Notes under the pieces: model-generated
What the model saw: the letters and a program-made list of their open reading frames with translations, nothing else
Told to the model about the DNA's origin: nothing
Database searches by the model: none
Part shown: positions 54,814-63,932 of the stretch, one piece after another
How positions within the stretch are numbered: the first letter of the stretch is position 1
How the letters are laid out: each line of letters opens with the position of its first letter
Made by a program: the position numbers and the translations under genes
Source of the DNA: Actinokineospora diospyrosa
GTDB lineage: Bacteria; Actinomycetota; Actinomycetes; Mycobacteriales; Pseudonocardiaceae
Length of the DNA stretch: 64,000 nucleotides
NCBI RefSeq assembly: GCF_024171925.1
Contig: NZ_JAMTCO010000018.1
Location: 140,622 to 204,621, forward strand
Direction of reading: 5' to 3'

Positions 54814-54869
54814 CCCCACGCCCCACGCCCCACGCCCCACGCCCCACGCCCCACGCCCCACGCCCCACG
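54814..54869. repeat. Eight perfect CCCCACG heptamers
   Basis: The 7-bp unit CCCCACG is repeated eight times without change. Such tracts vary in copy number by slippage. It lies about 87 bp upstream of the padR start. Confidence 0.9.
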
Positions 54870-55117
54870 CCCCGAAGCGTGTACCCACCGCCCGCCCGCA
54901 TTCCCACCCGGCCGACTAAACCCATTCCCCCGCGGCCACACCCCACCATTCCCGAATAGCCGCACATTCCCGCGACCGTTCACCAACGGCACAATTCCCA
55001 CTCTTGACAATCCCGCCGCCCGCGCCCTAAAAATGGGCAGACCCCCACCCTCCCGGGGGGCGGCCCCGCACCCAGATTACGCCGTTTGGAGCAGCGAAAC
55101 AAGTGGGTCGCGGGAAC

Positions 55118-55145
55118 TGTGGACAGCCGAAGGGGTTGTGGATAA
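55118..55145 (-). promoter_or_regulatory. Paired DnaA-box-like motif, 19-bp spacing (site 5)
   Basis: TGTGGACAG and TTGTGGATAA are in tandem with TGGA cores at 55120 and 55139, 19 bp apart. The joining sequence resembles sites 1 and 2 (GGGGTTGTGGAT shared). About 50 bp downstream of the mutM stop. Confidence 0.5.
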
Positions 55146-55194
55146 CCCAGAGAAGCACCTGGTCAGGCCTCAGAAAGGCGGCCAAAGGCAGGAG

Positions 55195-56049
55195 TTACGC
55201 AGGCCGCGGCTGACAGCGCGGACAAGAGAAAGAAGACCGGTTCATAAAAGGTTCGCGAATAATCGCGCGTCCGCAGCGCTGACAAGGCAATCCCTCTTGC
55301 CCATAAGCGTGCAGCGACCGGTCGAAATAGCCGGATTGGCCGTTGATGTTCACGTACAAGGCGTCAAAGGACGTGCCGCCCACGGCTAGTGCGGCGTTCA
55401 TCACCGCGGTGGCGGCGTCGATCAGCTCGCCGGTCTTGCGGGCCGACAGGCCGTCGGTGGGGCGGGCCCAGTGCAGCCGGGTGAGCCAGAGGGCCTCGTC
55501 GGCGTAGATGTTGCCGATGCCGGAGACCAGGGTCTGGTCGAGCAGGGCCCGCTTGACCTCGGTGCGGCGGCGGCGCAGGGCGGCCACGGCGGCGGTGCGG
55601 TCGAAGTCGGGGTCCATCGGGTCGCGGGCGATGTGCGCGACCGGCGCGGGCAGCGCGACGCCGTCGACCTCGACGACCTCTTCGACGGACAGGCCGCCGA
55701 AGGTGCGCTGGTCGACGAAGCGGAGTTCGGGGCCGTCGTCGGCGAAGGACAGCCGGACCCGCAGGTGCTTCTCGTCCGGCGCGCCGGGGGGCTGGACCAG
55801 CATCTGGCCGCTCATCCCCAGGTGCGCCAGCACGGCCTCACCGGAGCTGAGGTCGACCCACAGGTACTTGCCCCTGCGCCGGGCGGCGACGAGCTCGCGG
55901 CCCGCGATGCGCCCGGCGAAGTCGACCGCGCCGGGCAGGTGGCGGCGGATGGCGCGCGGGTGCGACACCTCGACCCGGGACACCACCCGACCGGCCACGT
56001 GGTCCTGCAGGCCGCGCCGGACGACCTCCACCTCTGGGAGCTCAGGCAC
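55195..56049 (-). CDS. mutM: Formamidopyrimidine-DNA glycosylase
   Basis: Removes 8-oxoguanine and other oxidised purines. The 284-residue protein begins [14 protein letters not shown] (catalytic Pro and Glu), has Lys in [12 protein letters not shown]2TH segment [13 protein letters not shown], and a C-terminal zinc finger CQRCG...CPRCQ. The start overlaps the rnc stop by 8 bp; rnc-mutM is a conserved actinobacterial pair. Confidence 0.96.
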   Translation of the reverse strand: MPELPEVEVVRRGLQDHVAGRVVSRVEVSHPRAIRRHLPGAVDFAGRIAGRELVAARRRGKYLWVDLSSGEAVLAHLGMSGQMLVQPPGAPDEKHLRVRLSFADDGPELRFVDQRTFGGLSVEEVVEVDGVALPAPVAHIARDPMDPDFDRTAAVAALRRRRTEVKRALLDQTLVSGIGNIYADEALWLTRLHWARPTDGLSARKTGELIDAATAVMNAALAVGGTSFDALYVNINGQSGYFDRSLHAYGQEGLPCQRCGRAIIREPFMNRSSFSCPRCQPRPA

Positions 56050-56794
56050 CGTCGCCGTCGGCCGCGTCGCCGTTGACGTTCTTCTCCGACAGCTCGCGCC
56101 ACGCCGCCTCGGCGGCCTTCTGCTCGGCTTCCTTCTTGGTCCGCCCGTCGCCGTTGCCGTAGCCCTGGCCGTTGACCACGACGATCGCGGTGAACTCCTT
56201 GCGGTGGTCGGGGCCCTCCTCGCGGACCCGGTACTCCGGCACGCCGAGCCCGGCCGAGGCGGTGAGCTCCTGGAGGCTGGTCTTCCAGTCCAGGCCCGCC
56301 CCGCGCAGGGGCGCCTCGGTCAGCAGCGGGTCGAAGTGGCGGTGCACCACCTCGCGCGCGGTGTCGATGCCGTGCTGCAGGTAGACGGCGCCGATGACCG
56401 CCTCCATGCCGTCGGCGAGGATGCTGGCCTTGTCGCGGCCCCCGGTCAGTTCTTCGCCCTTGCCCAACAGCAGGTGCGAGCCGAGGCCGCCGTCACCCAG
56501 CCCCCGTGCCACGCCAGCGAGCGCGTGCATGTTGACCACGCTGGCGCGCAGCTTGGCCAACTGCCCCTCTGGCAGGTCGGGGTGGGTGCGGTAAAGGTGG
56601 TCGGTGACCACGAGTCCGAGCACGGCGTCGCCGAGGAACTCCAGCCGCTCGTTGGGCGGCAGCCCGCCGTTCTCGTATGCGTAAGAACGGTGTGTCAAGG
56701 CGAGCACGAGCAGCTCGGCGTCCAAGCGGACGCCGAGCGCGTCGAGCAGCGTTTCCGGGTCCGCTCGCGGACCCCGGGACGCTTTACCCCCCAT
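56042..56794 (-). CDS. rnc: Ribonuclease III
   Basis: Double-strand-specific endoribonuclease for rRNA and mRNA processing. The 250-residue protein has the signature [20 protein letters not shown] with catalytic Glu/Asp, a second acidic pair in [15 protein letters not shown], and a C-terminal double-stranded RNA-binding domain ([34 protein letters not shown]). It overlaps mutM and follows rpmF after 24 bp. Confidence 0.95.
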   Translation of the reverse strand: MGGKASRGPRADPETLLDALGVRLDAELLVLALTHRSYAYENGGLPPNERLEFLGDAVLGLVVTDHLYRTHPDLPEGQLAKLRASVVNMHALAGVARGLGDGGLGSHLLLGKGEELTGGRDKASILADGMEAVIGAVYLQHGIDTAREVVHRHFDPLLTEAPLRGAGLDWKTSLQELTASAGLGVPEYRVREEGPDHRKEFTAIVVVNGQGYGNGDGRTKKEAEQKAAEAAWRELSEKNVNGDAADGDGA

Positions 56795-56818
56795 GCCGTG
56801 GTTCTGCTTCCGCCGGGG

Positions 56819-57001
56819 TTACGCGGGCTGCGTGACCTGGCGACCGTTGTACTGGCCACAGGTCGGGCAGGCGATGTGCTGCGGCTTGGGGGCGCGGCAC
56901 GCCTTGTTCGAGCAGTTCACCAGGGACACCGCAGTGGTCTTCCACTGCGAGCGGCGCGCCCGGGTGTTCGAACGCGACATCTTCCGCTTGGGGACGGCCA
57001 C
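56819..57001 (-). CDS. rpmF: 50S ribosomal protein L32
   Basis: Small large-subunit protein. The 60-residue product begins AVPKRKMSRSNTRARRSQW, the typical L32 start, and has four cysteines (CSNKAC and CPTCG) that form a zinc ribbon. The GTG start at 57001 has GAGGAGAG upstream. It follows the DUF177 gene, as is common. Confidence 0.95.
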   Translation of the reverse strand: MAVPKRKMSRSNTRARRSQWKTTAVSLVNCSNKACRAPKPQHIACPTCGQYNGRQVTQPA

Positions 57002-57050
57002 GACTGACTCTCCTCTGACAAGTGCGTTGAACGGGATCTGCTGGGTGGGG

Positions 57051-57629
57051 CTAGTGCCCCTGATCCTGTTGGAACCGCCCTTGCAGCGCGGCCCACCGAG
57101 GGTCAATGGTCTCATGCCGGTGATCCGGGCCGAGATCGGCCCACTTGCCGCCGCACCCGGGGCAGAGCCCAGGGCAGTCCTCGGCGCACAGCGGGACGTG
57201 CGGCACGGCGAGCACGACCGCGTCGCGCACCACCGGTTCCAGGTCGAGCCGGTCGTCGACGAGCCTGCTGACCTCGTCTTCGTCGGTCGTCTCGTCGGTC
57301 GCGCCACCCGGGTAGGCGAACAACTCGGTGACGTGCACCGACACCTCGTCGGTCAGCGGGTCCAGGCAGCGCGAGCACTCCCCGGCCAGCGGCCCGCTCG
57401 CGGTCCCGGTCACCAGGACGCCCTCGACCACCGACTCCAGCAGCACGTCCAACTCGACCTCGGCGCCCACCGGGACGCCGATGACGCCCTCGAGGCCGAG
57501 GACGTAGTTGGCGGTCGCGGTGCGGCGCACCGGACGGCTCGACCCGGGGCGCCTGCCCAGCTCGCGGGTATCGATGACCCACGGGCTGTTGTGCGCCTGC
57601 CTGGCGGAGCTCTTGCGGTTCGCGGACAT
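57051..57629 (-). CDS. yceD: YceD/DUF177 family protein
   Basis: Conserved protein nearly always found before rpmF and implicated in 23S rRNA metabolism in some species. The product (192 residues from ATG at 57629) has the family segment GECSRCLDPL with C-x-x-C and a second pair near the end (CPGLCPGCGG). A GTG nine codons upstream is another possible start. An acidic stretch (DETTDEDEV) lies between the two halves. Confidence 0.9.
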   Translation of the reverse strand: MSANRKSSARQAHNSPWVIDTRELGRRPGSSRPVRRTATANYVLGLEGVIGVPVGAEVELDVLLESVVEGVLVTGTASGPLAGECSRCLDPLTDEVSVHVTELFAYPGGATDETTDEDEVSRLVDDRLDLEPVVRDAVVLAVPHVPLCAEDCPGLCPGCGGKWADLGPDHRHETIDPRWAALQGRFQQDQGH

Positions 57630-57757
57630 GGCGGTTCGGGTCAGCACCTTCGACACGGGGGTACGGGCGGTCTTCCTGCATGAGGCTGTTCACCCGGCGC
57701 ACAGCGGTGCCGGGTACAGCCCCAACAGGGTACGCGATGGTGGTGACGAGGCGGAAA

Positions 57758-58477
57758 TCAGCCGCCGTCGTAGTCGTAGGGCACCGCGGCGGACATGCTC
57801 ATCGGGCCGCGCAGGTGCGAGCGGCCCTTGCCGACGGTGCGCAGCGTGTGGGTGAGCAGGTCCTCGAACTCGGCGAGCTTGCCGTCGACGTAGGCGTCGC
57901 ACTCGGCGCGCTGGCGGGCGGCCTCCTCGGCGGTGGCGTCGAGCACCCGGGCCGACTCGGCGTGCGCGGCCTGCACGACCTCGGTCTGCGAGACGAGCCT
58001 GCCCTGCTCGAAGCGGCCCTCCTCGACGGCGCGCTCGTAGGACTCGCGGCCCGCCTGCAGCATCCGGTCGGCCTCGGCCTGCGAGCGGCCGACCAGGCTC
58101 TCGTACTCGGCGCGACCCGCGGCCACGGCGCGGTCGGCCTCGTCGCGGGCGTCGGCCACCATCCGGTCGGCGTGCGCGCTCGCCTCGGCGATGAGCGCCT
58201 CGGCCTGGGCGCGGGCCTGCGCGACGGCGTTCTCGGCCTCCATCGTGGCCTTGCTCAGCGCCTGCTCGGCCAGGTGCTCGGCGCCGCCGACGATCTCGTC
58301 CTTGCGGTCGAGCACGTCCTGGGCGTCGTCGACCTCCGCGGGCAGCGCGTCGCGGATCTCGTCGAGCAGCTCGAGGACGTCGCCGCGGGGCACCACGCAG
58401 CCGGAGGTCATCGGCAGTCCCCTGGCCTCCTCCACGATGGTGACCAGTTCATCGATGGCCTCGAAGACCTTGTACAC
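57758..58477 (-). CDS. DivIVA-like coiled-coil protein
   Basis: The 239-residue protein starts MYKVFEAIDELVTIVEEARGL, then a short region and about 140 residues of continuous coiled coil rich in Ala, Glu and Arg (repeated A-x-A-x-A-L/V heptads). It resembles the actinobacterial Rv2927c-type cell-division/DivIVA family rather than polar Wag31, since the usual DivIVA N-terminal motif is absent. The C-terminal end is Gly/Tyr-rich. Possible role in growth or septum; no partner gene is adjacent. Confidence 0.82.
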   Translation of the reverse strand: MYKVFEAIDELVTIVEEARGLPMTSGCVVPRGDVLELLDEIRDALPAEVDDAQDVLDRKDEIVGGAEHLAEQALSKATMEAENAVAQARAQAEALIAEASAHADRMVADARDEADRAVAAGRAEYESLVGRSQAEADRMLQAGRESYERAVEEGRFEQGRLVSQTEVVQAAHAESARVLDATAEEAARQRAECDAYVDGKLAEFEDLLTHTLRTVGKGRSHLRGPMSMSAAVPYDYDGG

Positions 58478-58615
58478 GACTCCTCCTCCGCCGGTCGCCG
58501 TCCGGGCACGACAGGCCCCCGTGCGGAGATTCTGCCCGCTCGGCGGCGACCCTCGGGGGAGGTGGCCGCCGGGCGTGTCCCAGCGGCCCTACCGGTTTCT
58601 CGGCCCTGCCAGTTC

Positions 58616-59035
58616 CTAGAAGGTGATCAGCCGGAACGAGGCGTAGTGGTCGGAGGTGTAGAAGTACTCACCGCCGTTGCCGGTGACGATGCGGCGGGCG
58701 CCACGGGTGGAGGACCCGGGGGTCTTGACGGTGTACTCGCGGTAGTAGCCGGTGGCGCAGCTGGGCAGGATCCGCTCCCGGTTCTGGAAGACGGTGCCGT
58801 CCTGCGGATAGGGGAAGGGGCCGCCGGACCGGATGAGGCGGTAGGTGTCGTTGGCCTGCGAAGGCAGGCTGGACAGCGGGACCCGGGTGTAAGAGGACGT
58901 GTTGCCGCACGCGGGCTGGGCCGCGCTGGCGGCAGCAGCGGCCGGGGCGGTGGCGGTCACTACGCCGAACAGGCCGAGCGTCGCCAGGACGAGGGCGAGC
59001 AAGGTCTTTGCGGGTCGCACAGCGAGGTTGCTCAT
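58616..59035 (-). CDS. Secreted guanyl-specific ribonuclease (RNase Sa/T1 family)
   Basis: Exported RNase of the N1/T1/Sa family. The 139-residue protein has a signal peptide (LLALVLATLGLFGVV, cut near AAA-A) and a mature domain with PFPYPQDGTVFQNRERILP (catalytic Glu), Arg in ARRIVTGNGGEYFY, and SDHYASFRL (catalytic His). No inhibitor gene of the barstar type is next to it; barstar homologues could be elsewhere. Confidence 0.92.
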   Translation of the reverse strand: MSNLAVRPAKTLLALVLATLGLFGVVTATAPAAAAASAAQPACGNTSSYTRVPLSSLPSQANDTYRLIRSGGPFPYPQDGTVFQNRERILPSCATGYYREYTVKTPGSSTRGARRIVTGNGGEYFYTSDHYASFRLITF

Positions 59036-59101
59036 TCACGGAACGTAACTCGATCAGGTGAGCTCCGGCTGTCGGTGGCGTGAACCGGACTGTGGCAGGC
59101 T

Positions 59102-59548
59102 GTGAACGTGCTGATCCGCCCCGCCACCGCCGAGGACGTGCAGGCCATCGTGGCGATGCTGGCCGACGACCCGCTCGGCGCGGCGCGCGAGCAGCCCGGG
59201 GACCCGCGCTACGACGAGGCGTTCGCCGAGATCGCGGCCGACGAGCGGCAGCTGCTGGTCGTCGCCGAGGTCGACGGCGCCGTGGTGGGCACGCTGCAGC
59301 TGACCTTCACCCCGGGGCTGTCCCGGGTGGGCGCCACCCGGGCCACGATCGAGGGCGTGCGCGTGCACTCGGCGCAGCGGGGCAGCGGACTGGGGCAGGC
59401 GTTGATCGAGTGGGCCGTGGAGGAATCGCGCGAGCGCGGCGCGATCCTGGTGCAACTGACCACCGACGTGTCCCGCAAGGACGCGCACCGCTTCTACGAG
59501 CGGCTCGGCTTCGTCGCCAGCCACATCGGCATGAAGCTCCCGCTCTAG
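59102..59548 (+). CDS. GNAT family N-acetyltransferase
   Basis: The 148-residue product has the GNAT fold with the acetyl-CoA loop QRGSGLGQALI and the C-terminal FYERLGFV. Substrate unknown. GTG at 59102 and 59108 are both possible starts; there is no clear ribosome binding site, so the mRNA may be leaderless. It converges on coaD, and its stop codon is inside a 14-bp inverted repeat shared with coaD. Confidence 0.85.
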   Translation: MNVLIRPATAEDVQAIVAMLADDPLGAAREQPGDPRYDEAFAEIAADERQLLVVAEVDGAVVGTLQLTFTPGLSRVGATRATIEGVRVHSAQRGSGLGQALIEWAVEESRERGAILVQLTTDVSRKDAHRFYERLGFVASHIGMKLPL

Positions 59549-59712
59549 GCGCTGTCCGGCAAGTCAGGCACGCGCTATCCGCGCCCGCGCGGCCCCTGAC
59601 CGCACGGGCGGAAAGCCCAAGTACAACCCGGTACGTGCGGCTTACCGCCCGCGCACCCAGCAACCACGCGGATCACCGATCCCACGCACCAGTACCCACC
59701 GGACAGCGCCTA
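59546..59712. repeat. 14-bp inverted repeat spanning the GNAT/coaD intergenic region
   Basis: TAGGCGCTGTCCGG (59546-59559) and CCGGACAGCGCCTA (59699-59712) are perfect inverted arms. Each includes the stop codon of one of the convergent genes. The coaD side is extended into a 22-bp perfect palindrome, GGACAGCGCCTAGGCGCTGTCC, which could also be a terminator stem. Confidence 0.7.
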
Positions 59713-60204
59713 GGCGCTGTCCCCGCGGTTCTCGGCGAGGCGGGCCAGCAGTCGCTTGTGCACGTTGGGCGGCAGCAGGTGCGCGACGTCGCCGCCGTAG
59801 GTGGCCACCTCCTTGACCAGGGAGCTGGACAGGAAGCTGTTGAGCGGCTTGGTGGGCATGAACATGGTCTCCACGCCGGTGAGGCCCTGGTTCATCTGGG
59901 CCATCTGCAGCTCGTAGTCGAAGTCGCTGACCGCGCGCAGGCCCTTGACGATGGCCTGGACGTCGTGCTGCGCGCAGTAGTCCACCAGCAGGCCGTGCCA
60001 GGAGTCGACCCGCACGTTGGGCAGGTGCGCGGCGGTCTCGGCCAGCAGCGCCAGCCGCTCGTCGACGGTGAACAGCCCGCGCTTGGTCTTGTTGATCATG
60101 ACGGCGACCACGACCTCGTCGAACAGGGCGGCGGCCCGCTCGATGATGTCCAGGTGGCCGTTGGTTGGCGGGTCGTAGGAGCCCGGGCAGACCGCGCGCG
60201 TCAT
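59710..60204 (-). CDS. coaD: Phosphopantetheine adenylyltransferase
   Basis: Fourth step of coenzyme A synthesis. From ATG at 60204 the protein has 164 residues with GSYDPPTNGHLDII (T-x-G-H motif), VKGLRAVSDFDYELQMAQMN split in the middle and FLSSSLVKEVATYGGDV. The start is 52 bp after the rsmD stop, the usual order rsmD-coaD. Confidence 0.96.
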   Translation of the reverse strand: MTRAVCPGSYDPPTNGHLDIIERAAALFDEVVVAVMINKTKRGLFTVDERLALLAETAAHLPNVRVDSWHGLLVDYCAQHDVQAIVKGLRAVSDFDYELQMAQMNQGLTGVETMFMPTKPLNSFLSSSLVKEVATYGGDVAHLLPPNVHKRLLARLAENRGDSA

Positions 60205-60256
60205 GATCCGGACCGTAGCAGCAGGACGGGCCCGCGACCGGGCGCTGTCGCGGCGC

Positions 60257-60814
60257 TCACGCGGGCTGGTGCGACGCCCAGTGCACTGTGGTCTCGCCGT
60301 AGCGGCGCGAGCGGGTAGGGGCCAGCGCGGAAGGCCACCTGGGGTCACCCGACCGTGTGGACCGCTCCACCACGACTGTGGCATCCGGGCTGAGCCAGCC
60401 CACCGTGAGCGCGGTGAGCACGCCAGCCAGCTCGTCGTCGTCGAGTGCGTAGGGCGGGTCGGCGAACACGAGGTCGTAGGGCGCGGTGGGCGGGCTGACC
60501 AGAACGCGGTCCACCCGGGAGGCGCGGATGTCGACTCCGGGCAGGGCGACGGTCTCGGCGTTGCGGCGCAGCACGGCGACCGCGGTTCGGTCGTGCTCGA
60601 CCAGCGTGACCAGGGCGGCGCCGCGCGAGAGCGCCTCGAAGCCGAGCGCGCCGGAACCGGCGTACAGGTCCAGCACCCGGGCACCGTCGAGGTCGACGGC
60701 GGCCTCCAGCGCGCTGAAGAGGGCCTCCCGGACGCGGTCGGCGGTGGGGCGGGTCCCCTTGGGCGGGACGGCCAGCCTGCGCCCGCCCGCGACGCCCGCC
60801 ACGATCCTGGTCAC
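60257..60814 (-). CDS. rsmD: 16S rRNA (guanine966-N2)-methyltransferase
   Basis: SAM-dependent methylase of the small subunit. The 185-residue protein (GTG at 60814) has TADRVREALFSALEAAVD, the SAM motif VLDLYAGSGALGFEAL and catalytic DPPY in FADPPYALDDDEL. The frame is open further upstream through low-complexity repeats, which I exclude. Downstream is coaD. Confidence 0.93.
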   Translation of the reverse strand: MTRIVAGVAGGRRLAVPPKGTRPTADRVREALFSALEAAVDLDGARVLDLYAGSGALGFEALSRGAALVTLVEHDRTAVAVLRRNAETVALPGVDIRASRVDRVLVSPPTAPYDLVFADPPYALDDDELAGVLTALTVGWLSPDATVVVERSTRSGDPRWPSALAPTRSRRYGETTVHWASHQPA

Positions 60815-60872
60815 CGGGCCAATGGTGCCGGCGGTGGGGGTGACACCCCGGTATGGGGTGTGGGGCAGGGAT

Positions 60873-60944
60873 GGCGGGTGGGTGAGGCAAAGGGACGGCG
60901 GGTGGGTGAGGCAAGGGGACGGCGGGTGGGTGAGGCACAGCACA
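60873..60944. repeat. Three 24-bp tandem repeats upstream of rsmD
   Basis: GGCGGGTGGGTGAGGCAAAG, then GGACGG-type units, start at 60873, 60897 and 60921, a 24-bp period. They lie between the divergent rsmD and helicase genes. Confidence 0.75.
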
Positions 60945-60960
60945 TCCACCCGGCGACCGA

Positions 60961-60988
60961 TTCACGCGCACGCGCGAACGCGTAATCT
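60961..60988 (+). promoter_or_regulatory. Possible promoter of the HelD-like gene
   Basis: TTCACG (60961-60966) and TAATCT (60983-60988), 16 bp apart; the gene starts 37 bp after the -10 box. Confidence 0.4.
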
Positions 60989-61024
60989 CACTCTTCCGTC
61001 CGAAGAACACCCCGGGAGCGCTGC

Positions 61025-63112
61025 GTGTCGGAAACCTCTGTGAGAGAGGCCGAGATCGCGGTCGAGCAGAAGCACGTCGACATCGTTTACGCCCGTGTCG
61101 CCGAGATGCGCGCGGAGGCGGAAGCCATGCGCGTGCGGGGCGACGAACTCGCCCACGGCGCGCGCAACGAGGCCGTGTTCGAGCAGGCCGCGATGCTGTT
61201 CGAGCGGGACGTGATGGTCCGCCACGCCACCCAGATCCTGCGCACGCTCGACGCCGAGCACGAGGGCCTGGTGTTCGGCCGGTTGGACAGCACCGACGGC
61301 GAGACCCAGTACGTGGGCAGGCTCGGGGTGCGCGACGGGGACTTCGAGAACCTGGTGACCGACTGGCGCGCGCCAGCGGCGGCGGCGTTCTACCAGGCCA
61401 CGGCGGAGATGCCGATGGAGGTGATCCGGCGGCGGGTGATCCGCTCGACCGGACAGTCCGTGGTCGACATCGACGACGACCTGCTGATGCCGGAGAGCAG
61501 GCAGGACTCGATGCCGGTCGTCGGCGAGGGCGCGCTGATGGCGAGCCTGACCCGGGCGCGCGGCGAGAACATGCGCGACATCGTGGCCACCATCCAGAAG
61601 GAGCAGGACGAGGCGATCCGCGCCCCGTGGCGTGGGGTCACCGAGATCACCGGCGGCCCGGGCACCGGCAAGACCGCCGTCGCGCTGCACCGGGTGGCCT
61701 ACTTGCTCTACCGCGACCGGCGGCGCATGGGTGGCACCGGCGTCCTGGTTGTCGGCCCCTCCCCCGCTTTCACCTCTTACATCTCCCGCGTCCTGCCCTC
61801 GATGGGCGAGGACAACGTGGAACTGCGGTCCCTTTCCGATCTGCTCGATGGCGCCGCCGCGACCAAGGTGGACCCCGCGCCGGTGGCCGCGGTCAAGGGT
61901 TCGCTGCGCATGCGCCGTGTGCTTAAGCGCGCGATCCGCGAGGCCCCGCACGATGCCCCCACCGAACTACGGATCGTTTACCGCGGTGAGGTCCTGAAGC
62001 TCGAGGCACGCGACCTCGCCACTGTCCGCGCGGCGGTGCACAACGGCCGCCGACTGCCCAACCAGTCGCGGGTGGACGCGGCGGAGGCCCTGCTGGAAGC
62101 GCTGTGGCGCAAGGCGGACTCCTACGAGGACTTCCCGGTCAAGCGCGCGGACCTGATCACCGAACTCGGCGAGCGCATCGAGTTCCACCGGTTCGTGGTC
62201 ATGTGGTGGCAGCTGGTCACCCCCGCCGACGTGCTGCGCACCCTGGCCGACCGCAGGCTGCTGGCCCGCGCCTCGGGCAGGGTGCTGACCAGGACCGAGG
62301 TCGACCTCGTCGCCGACTCCTGGGCCGAGGGCTCCGGCTGGTCGGTCGCCGACATCGCCCTGCTCGACGAACTGCGCGTCCTGCTCGGCAGGCCCCCCAA
62401 GCGCCGCCGCCGCGCCGACTTCGACCCGTTCGCCCCGGTCTCGGTCCCCAGCGGCCGCCGCCAGGACTACGACGAGTACTCCCACATCGTCATCGACGAG
62501 GCCCAGGACCTGTCCCCCATGCAGTGGCGCATGGTCGGCCGCCGGGGCAAGTACGCCAGCTGGACCGTGGTCGGCGACCCGGTGCAGAGCTCCTGGCCCG
62601 ACCCCGCCGAGGCCCGCCAAGCCATGGACGCCGCCTTCGGCGGCCCCCGCACCCAACGCCGCCGCTTCGGTCTGCGGACCAACTACCGCAACTCGGCCGA
62701 GATCTTCGACCTCGCAGGCAAAGTAGTCCGCGACGTGGCCACCCCGGACCAACTCCCGCACGCCGTCCGCTCCACCGGCGTCGACCCGGTGATCCGGGTG
62801 ACCACCGCCCTGACGGACGCGGCCTTCGAGGAAGCCACCCAACTGCTGTCCATTGTGGACGGCACGGTCGGCATCATCACCGCGACCAGCCGAGTGGACT
62901 CCTTCCGCGCAACAGCCGAAGCCGCAGGCGAACCCCGCCTGCGCGTGGTCGACGGCCTGGAGTCAAAGGGCCTCGAATACGACGCCGTGGTCCTGGTCGA
63001 ACCAGACGAACTGGTCCACGAGTCCTCCACCGGCCCCCGCACCCTCTACGTCGCCCTGACCCGAGCCACCCAACGCCTGACCGTGGTGACCTCCAACCCC
63101 TCCTGGCCCTAA
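61025..63112 (+). CDS. HelD/HelR-family UvrD-type helicase
   Basis: Superfamily-1 ATPase that in Gram-positives binds RNA polymerase and recycles it from DNA; the actinobacterial HelR branch has been linked with rifamycin tolerance. The 695-residue protein has an N-terminal anti-parallel coiled coil (residues 1-90, VREAEIAVEQKHVDIVYARV), Walker A ITGGPGTGKTAVALHR, Walker B HIVIDEAQDLSPMQWRM split after DE and the C-terminal helicase motif YVALTRATQRL. GTG start at 61025. The last gene before the repeat island. Confidence 0.92.
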   Translation: MSETSVREAEIAVEQKHVDIVYARVAEMRAEAEAMRVRGDELAHGARNEAVFEQAAMLFERDVMVRHATQILRTLDAEHEGLVFGRLDSTDGETQYVGRLGVRDGDFENLVTDWRAPAAAAFYQATAEMPMEVIRRRVIRSTGQSVVDIDDDLLMPESRQDSMPVVGEGALMASLTRARGENMRDIVATIQKEQDEAIRAPWRGVTEITGGPGTGKTAVALHRVAYLLYRDRRRMGGTGVLVVGPSPAFTSYISRVLPSMGEDNVELRSLSDLLDGAAATKVDPAPVAAVKGSLRMRRVLKRAIREAPHDAPTELRIVYRGEVLKLEARDLATVRAAVHNGRRLPNQSRVDAAEALLEALWRKADSYEDFPVKRADLITELGERIEFHRFVVMWWQLVTPADVLRTLADRRLLARASGRVLTRTEVDLVADSWAEGSGWSVADIALLDELRVLLGRPPKRRRRADFDPFAPVSVPSGRRQDYDEYSHIVIDEAQDLSPMQWRMVGRRGKYASWTVVGDPVQSSWPDPAEARQAMDAAFGGPRTQRRRFGLRTNYRNSAEIFDLAGKVVRDVATPDQLPHAVRSTGVDPVIRVTTALTDAAFEEATQLLSIVDGTVGIITATSRVDSFRATAEAAGEPRLRVVDGLESKGLEYDAVVLVEPDELVHESSTGPRTLYVALTRATQRLTVVTSNPSWP

Positions 63113-63174
63113 CGCAATCCTCAAGACGCGGCCAGCGACCACCTTGGTGACCGCTGGCTCCACCCCAATCCCGC

Positions 63175-63293
63175 GCAAGATCATCTGCCGCAAGAGCCCC
63201 CGATATACAGCCTAACGAGGAAGCCCGACAGAACCAGGGCAGCGATCACGGCCTGTGGACAACAGAACCCGTTGTGGACAACCACCCGCCAGC
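63175..63293 (-). repeat. Inverted third DnaA-box unit (site 6)
   Basis: On the minus strand it reads GGTTGTCCACAACGGGTTCT, then TTGTCCACAGG, and 50 bp later TAGGCTGTATATCGGGGGCT, matching units 1 and 2 at 24.0 kb. TGGA cores at 63256 and 63275 on the plus strand are 19 bp apart. Confidence 0.75.
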
Positions 63294-63294
63294 C

Positions 63295-63740
63295 ATCGAG
63301 TCAGCCTCTGGACACGCGGACCCAGCAGTGCCAACCCGGCTGCCGTCAGGTCCGCCCCAGCCCACTTGATCAGCCACTGGACACACGGACTCAGCGGCCC
63401 CAGGTCGGCTGCCGTCAGGTCCGCCCCAGCCCACTTGATCAGCCACTGGACACACGGACTCAGCGGCCCCAGGTCGGCTGCCGTCAGGACCCGCCCCACC
63501 CCACAGTGCTGGCCCCTGGACACACGGCCCCAGCGGTGCCAACCCGCCCCCCGTCAGGTCCGCCCCAACCACCTGATCAGCCCGTGACACTCGGACCCGG
63601 CGGTGCCAACTTCGACTGCCGTCAGGTCCGCCCCAGCCCGCCTGCTCAGCGCCTGGACACTCGGAACGGCCGGTGCCATCCCAGCCCACCCTCGCCAGCC
63701 CTGCCAACCCAACACCTGGACAGTCGGACTCGCTGGTGCC
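63295..63740. repeat. 69-bp tandem array (copy B, inverted)
   Basis: TCAGG landmarks fall at 63346, 63415, 63484, 63554 and 63622, a period of 68-70 bp. Two consecutive units (63346-63483) are exact duplicates. The unit is the reverse complement of that at 24.5-24.9 kb. Confidence 0.85.
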
Positions 63741-63744
63741 AAAT

Positions 63745-63860
63745 GCTCGATGGGGCGGACTTGTTTTGCGTGGGGGGACAACACCCGTAGCGTTTCCACG
63801 CGGCAGGGCCTGCTTTTGGGCCCCTGCTGTGCGGACCTGCCACGGGTGTTGTAGGGGCCC
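63745..63860. repeat. Inverted copy of the long palindrome, one arm truncated
   Basis: It begins GCTCGATGGGGCGGACTTG and has the inner stem GCAGGGCC (63803-63810) against GGCCCCTGC (63819-63827). After GTAGGGGCCC (ending at 63860) it no longer matches the copy at 24.3 kb, which continues CGCGCAAAAT. Confidence 0.8.
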
Positions 63861-63932
63861 TTGGTCTCCAGTGGTGAGTGCGCCGTGTGTGGGATGATCT
63901 TCGTGTCGGAGTGATCGGAGATTGTTTCTGTG

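Larger units (their letters stand above)
54728..55194. other. 467-bp intergenic region padR / mutM
   Basis: No gene found. It carries the probable PadR operator (54740-54783), a perfect heptamer repeat tract (54814-54869), a TTGACA/TAAAAA promoter-like pair at 55004-55033 facing right with no gene downstream on that strand, and a DnaA-box-like pair (55118-55143). Confidence 0.6.

Noticed and set aside
55004..55033. TTGACA/TAAAAA promoter on the plus strand
   Set aside because: Good boxes, but no gene or clear RNA lies downstream on that strand; kept only as a note in the intergenic entry.
63295..63740. A CRISPR array
   Set aside because: Units abut with no unique spacers and the repeats are 69 bp and degenerate; no cas genes.
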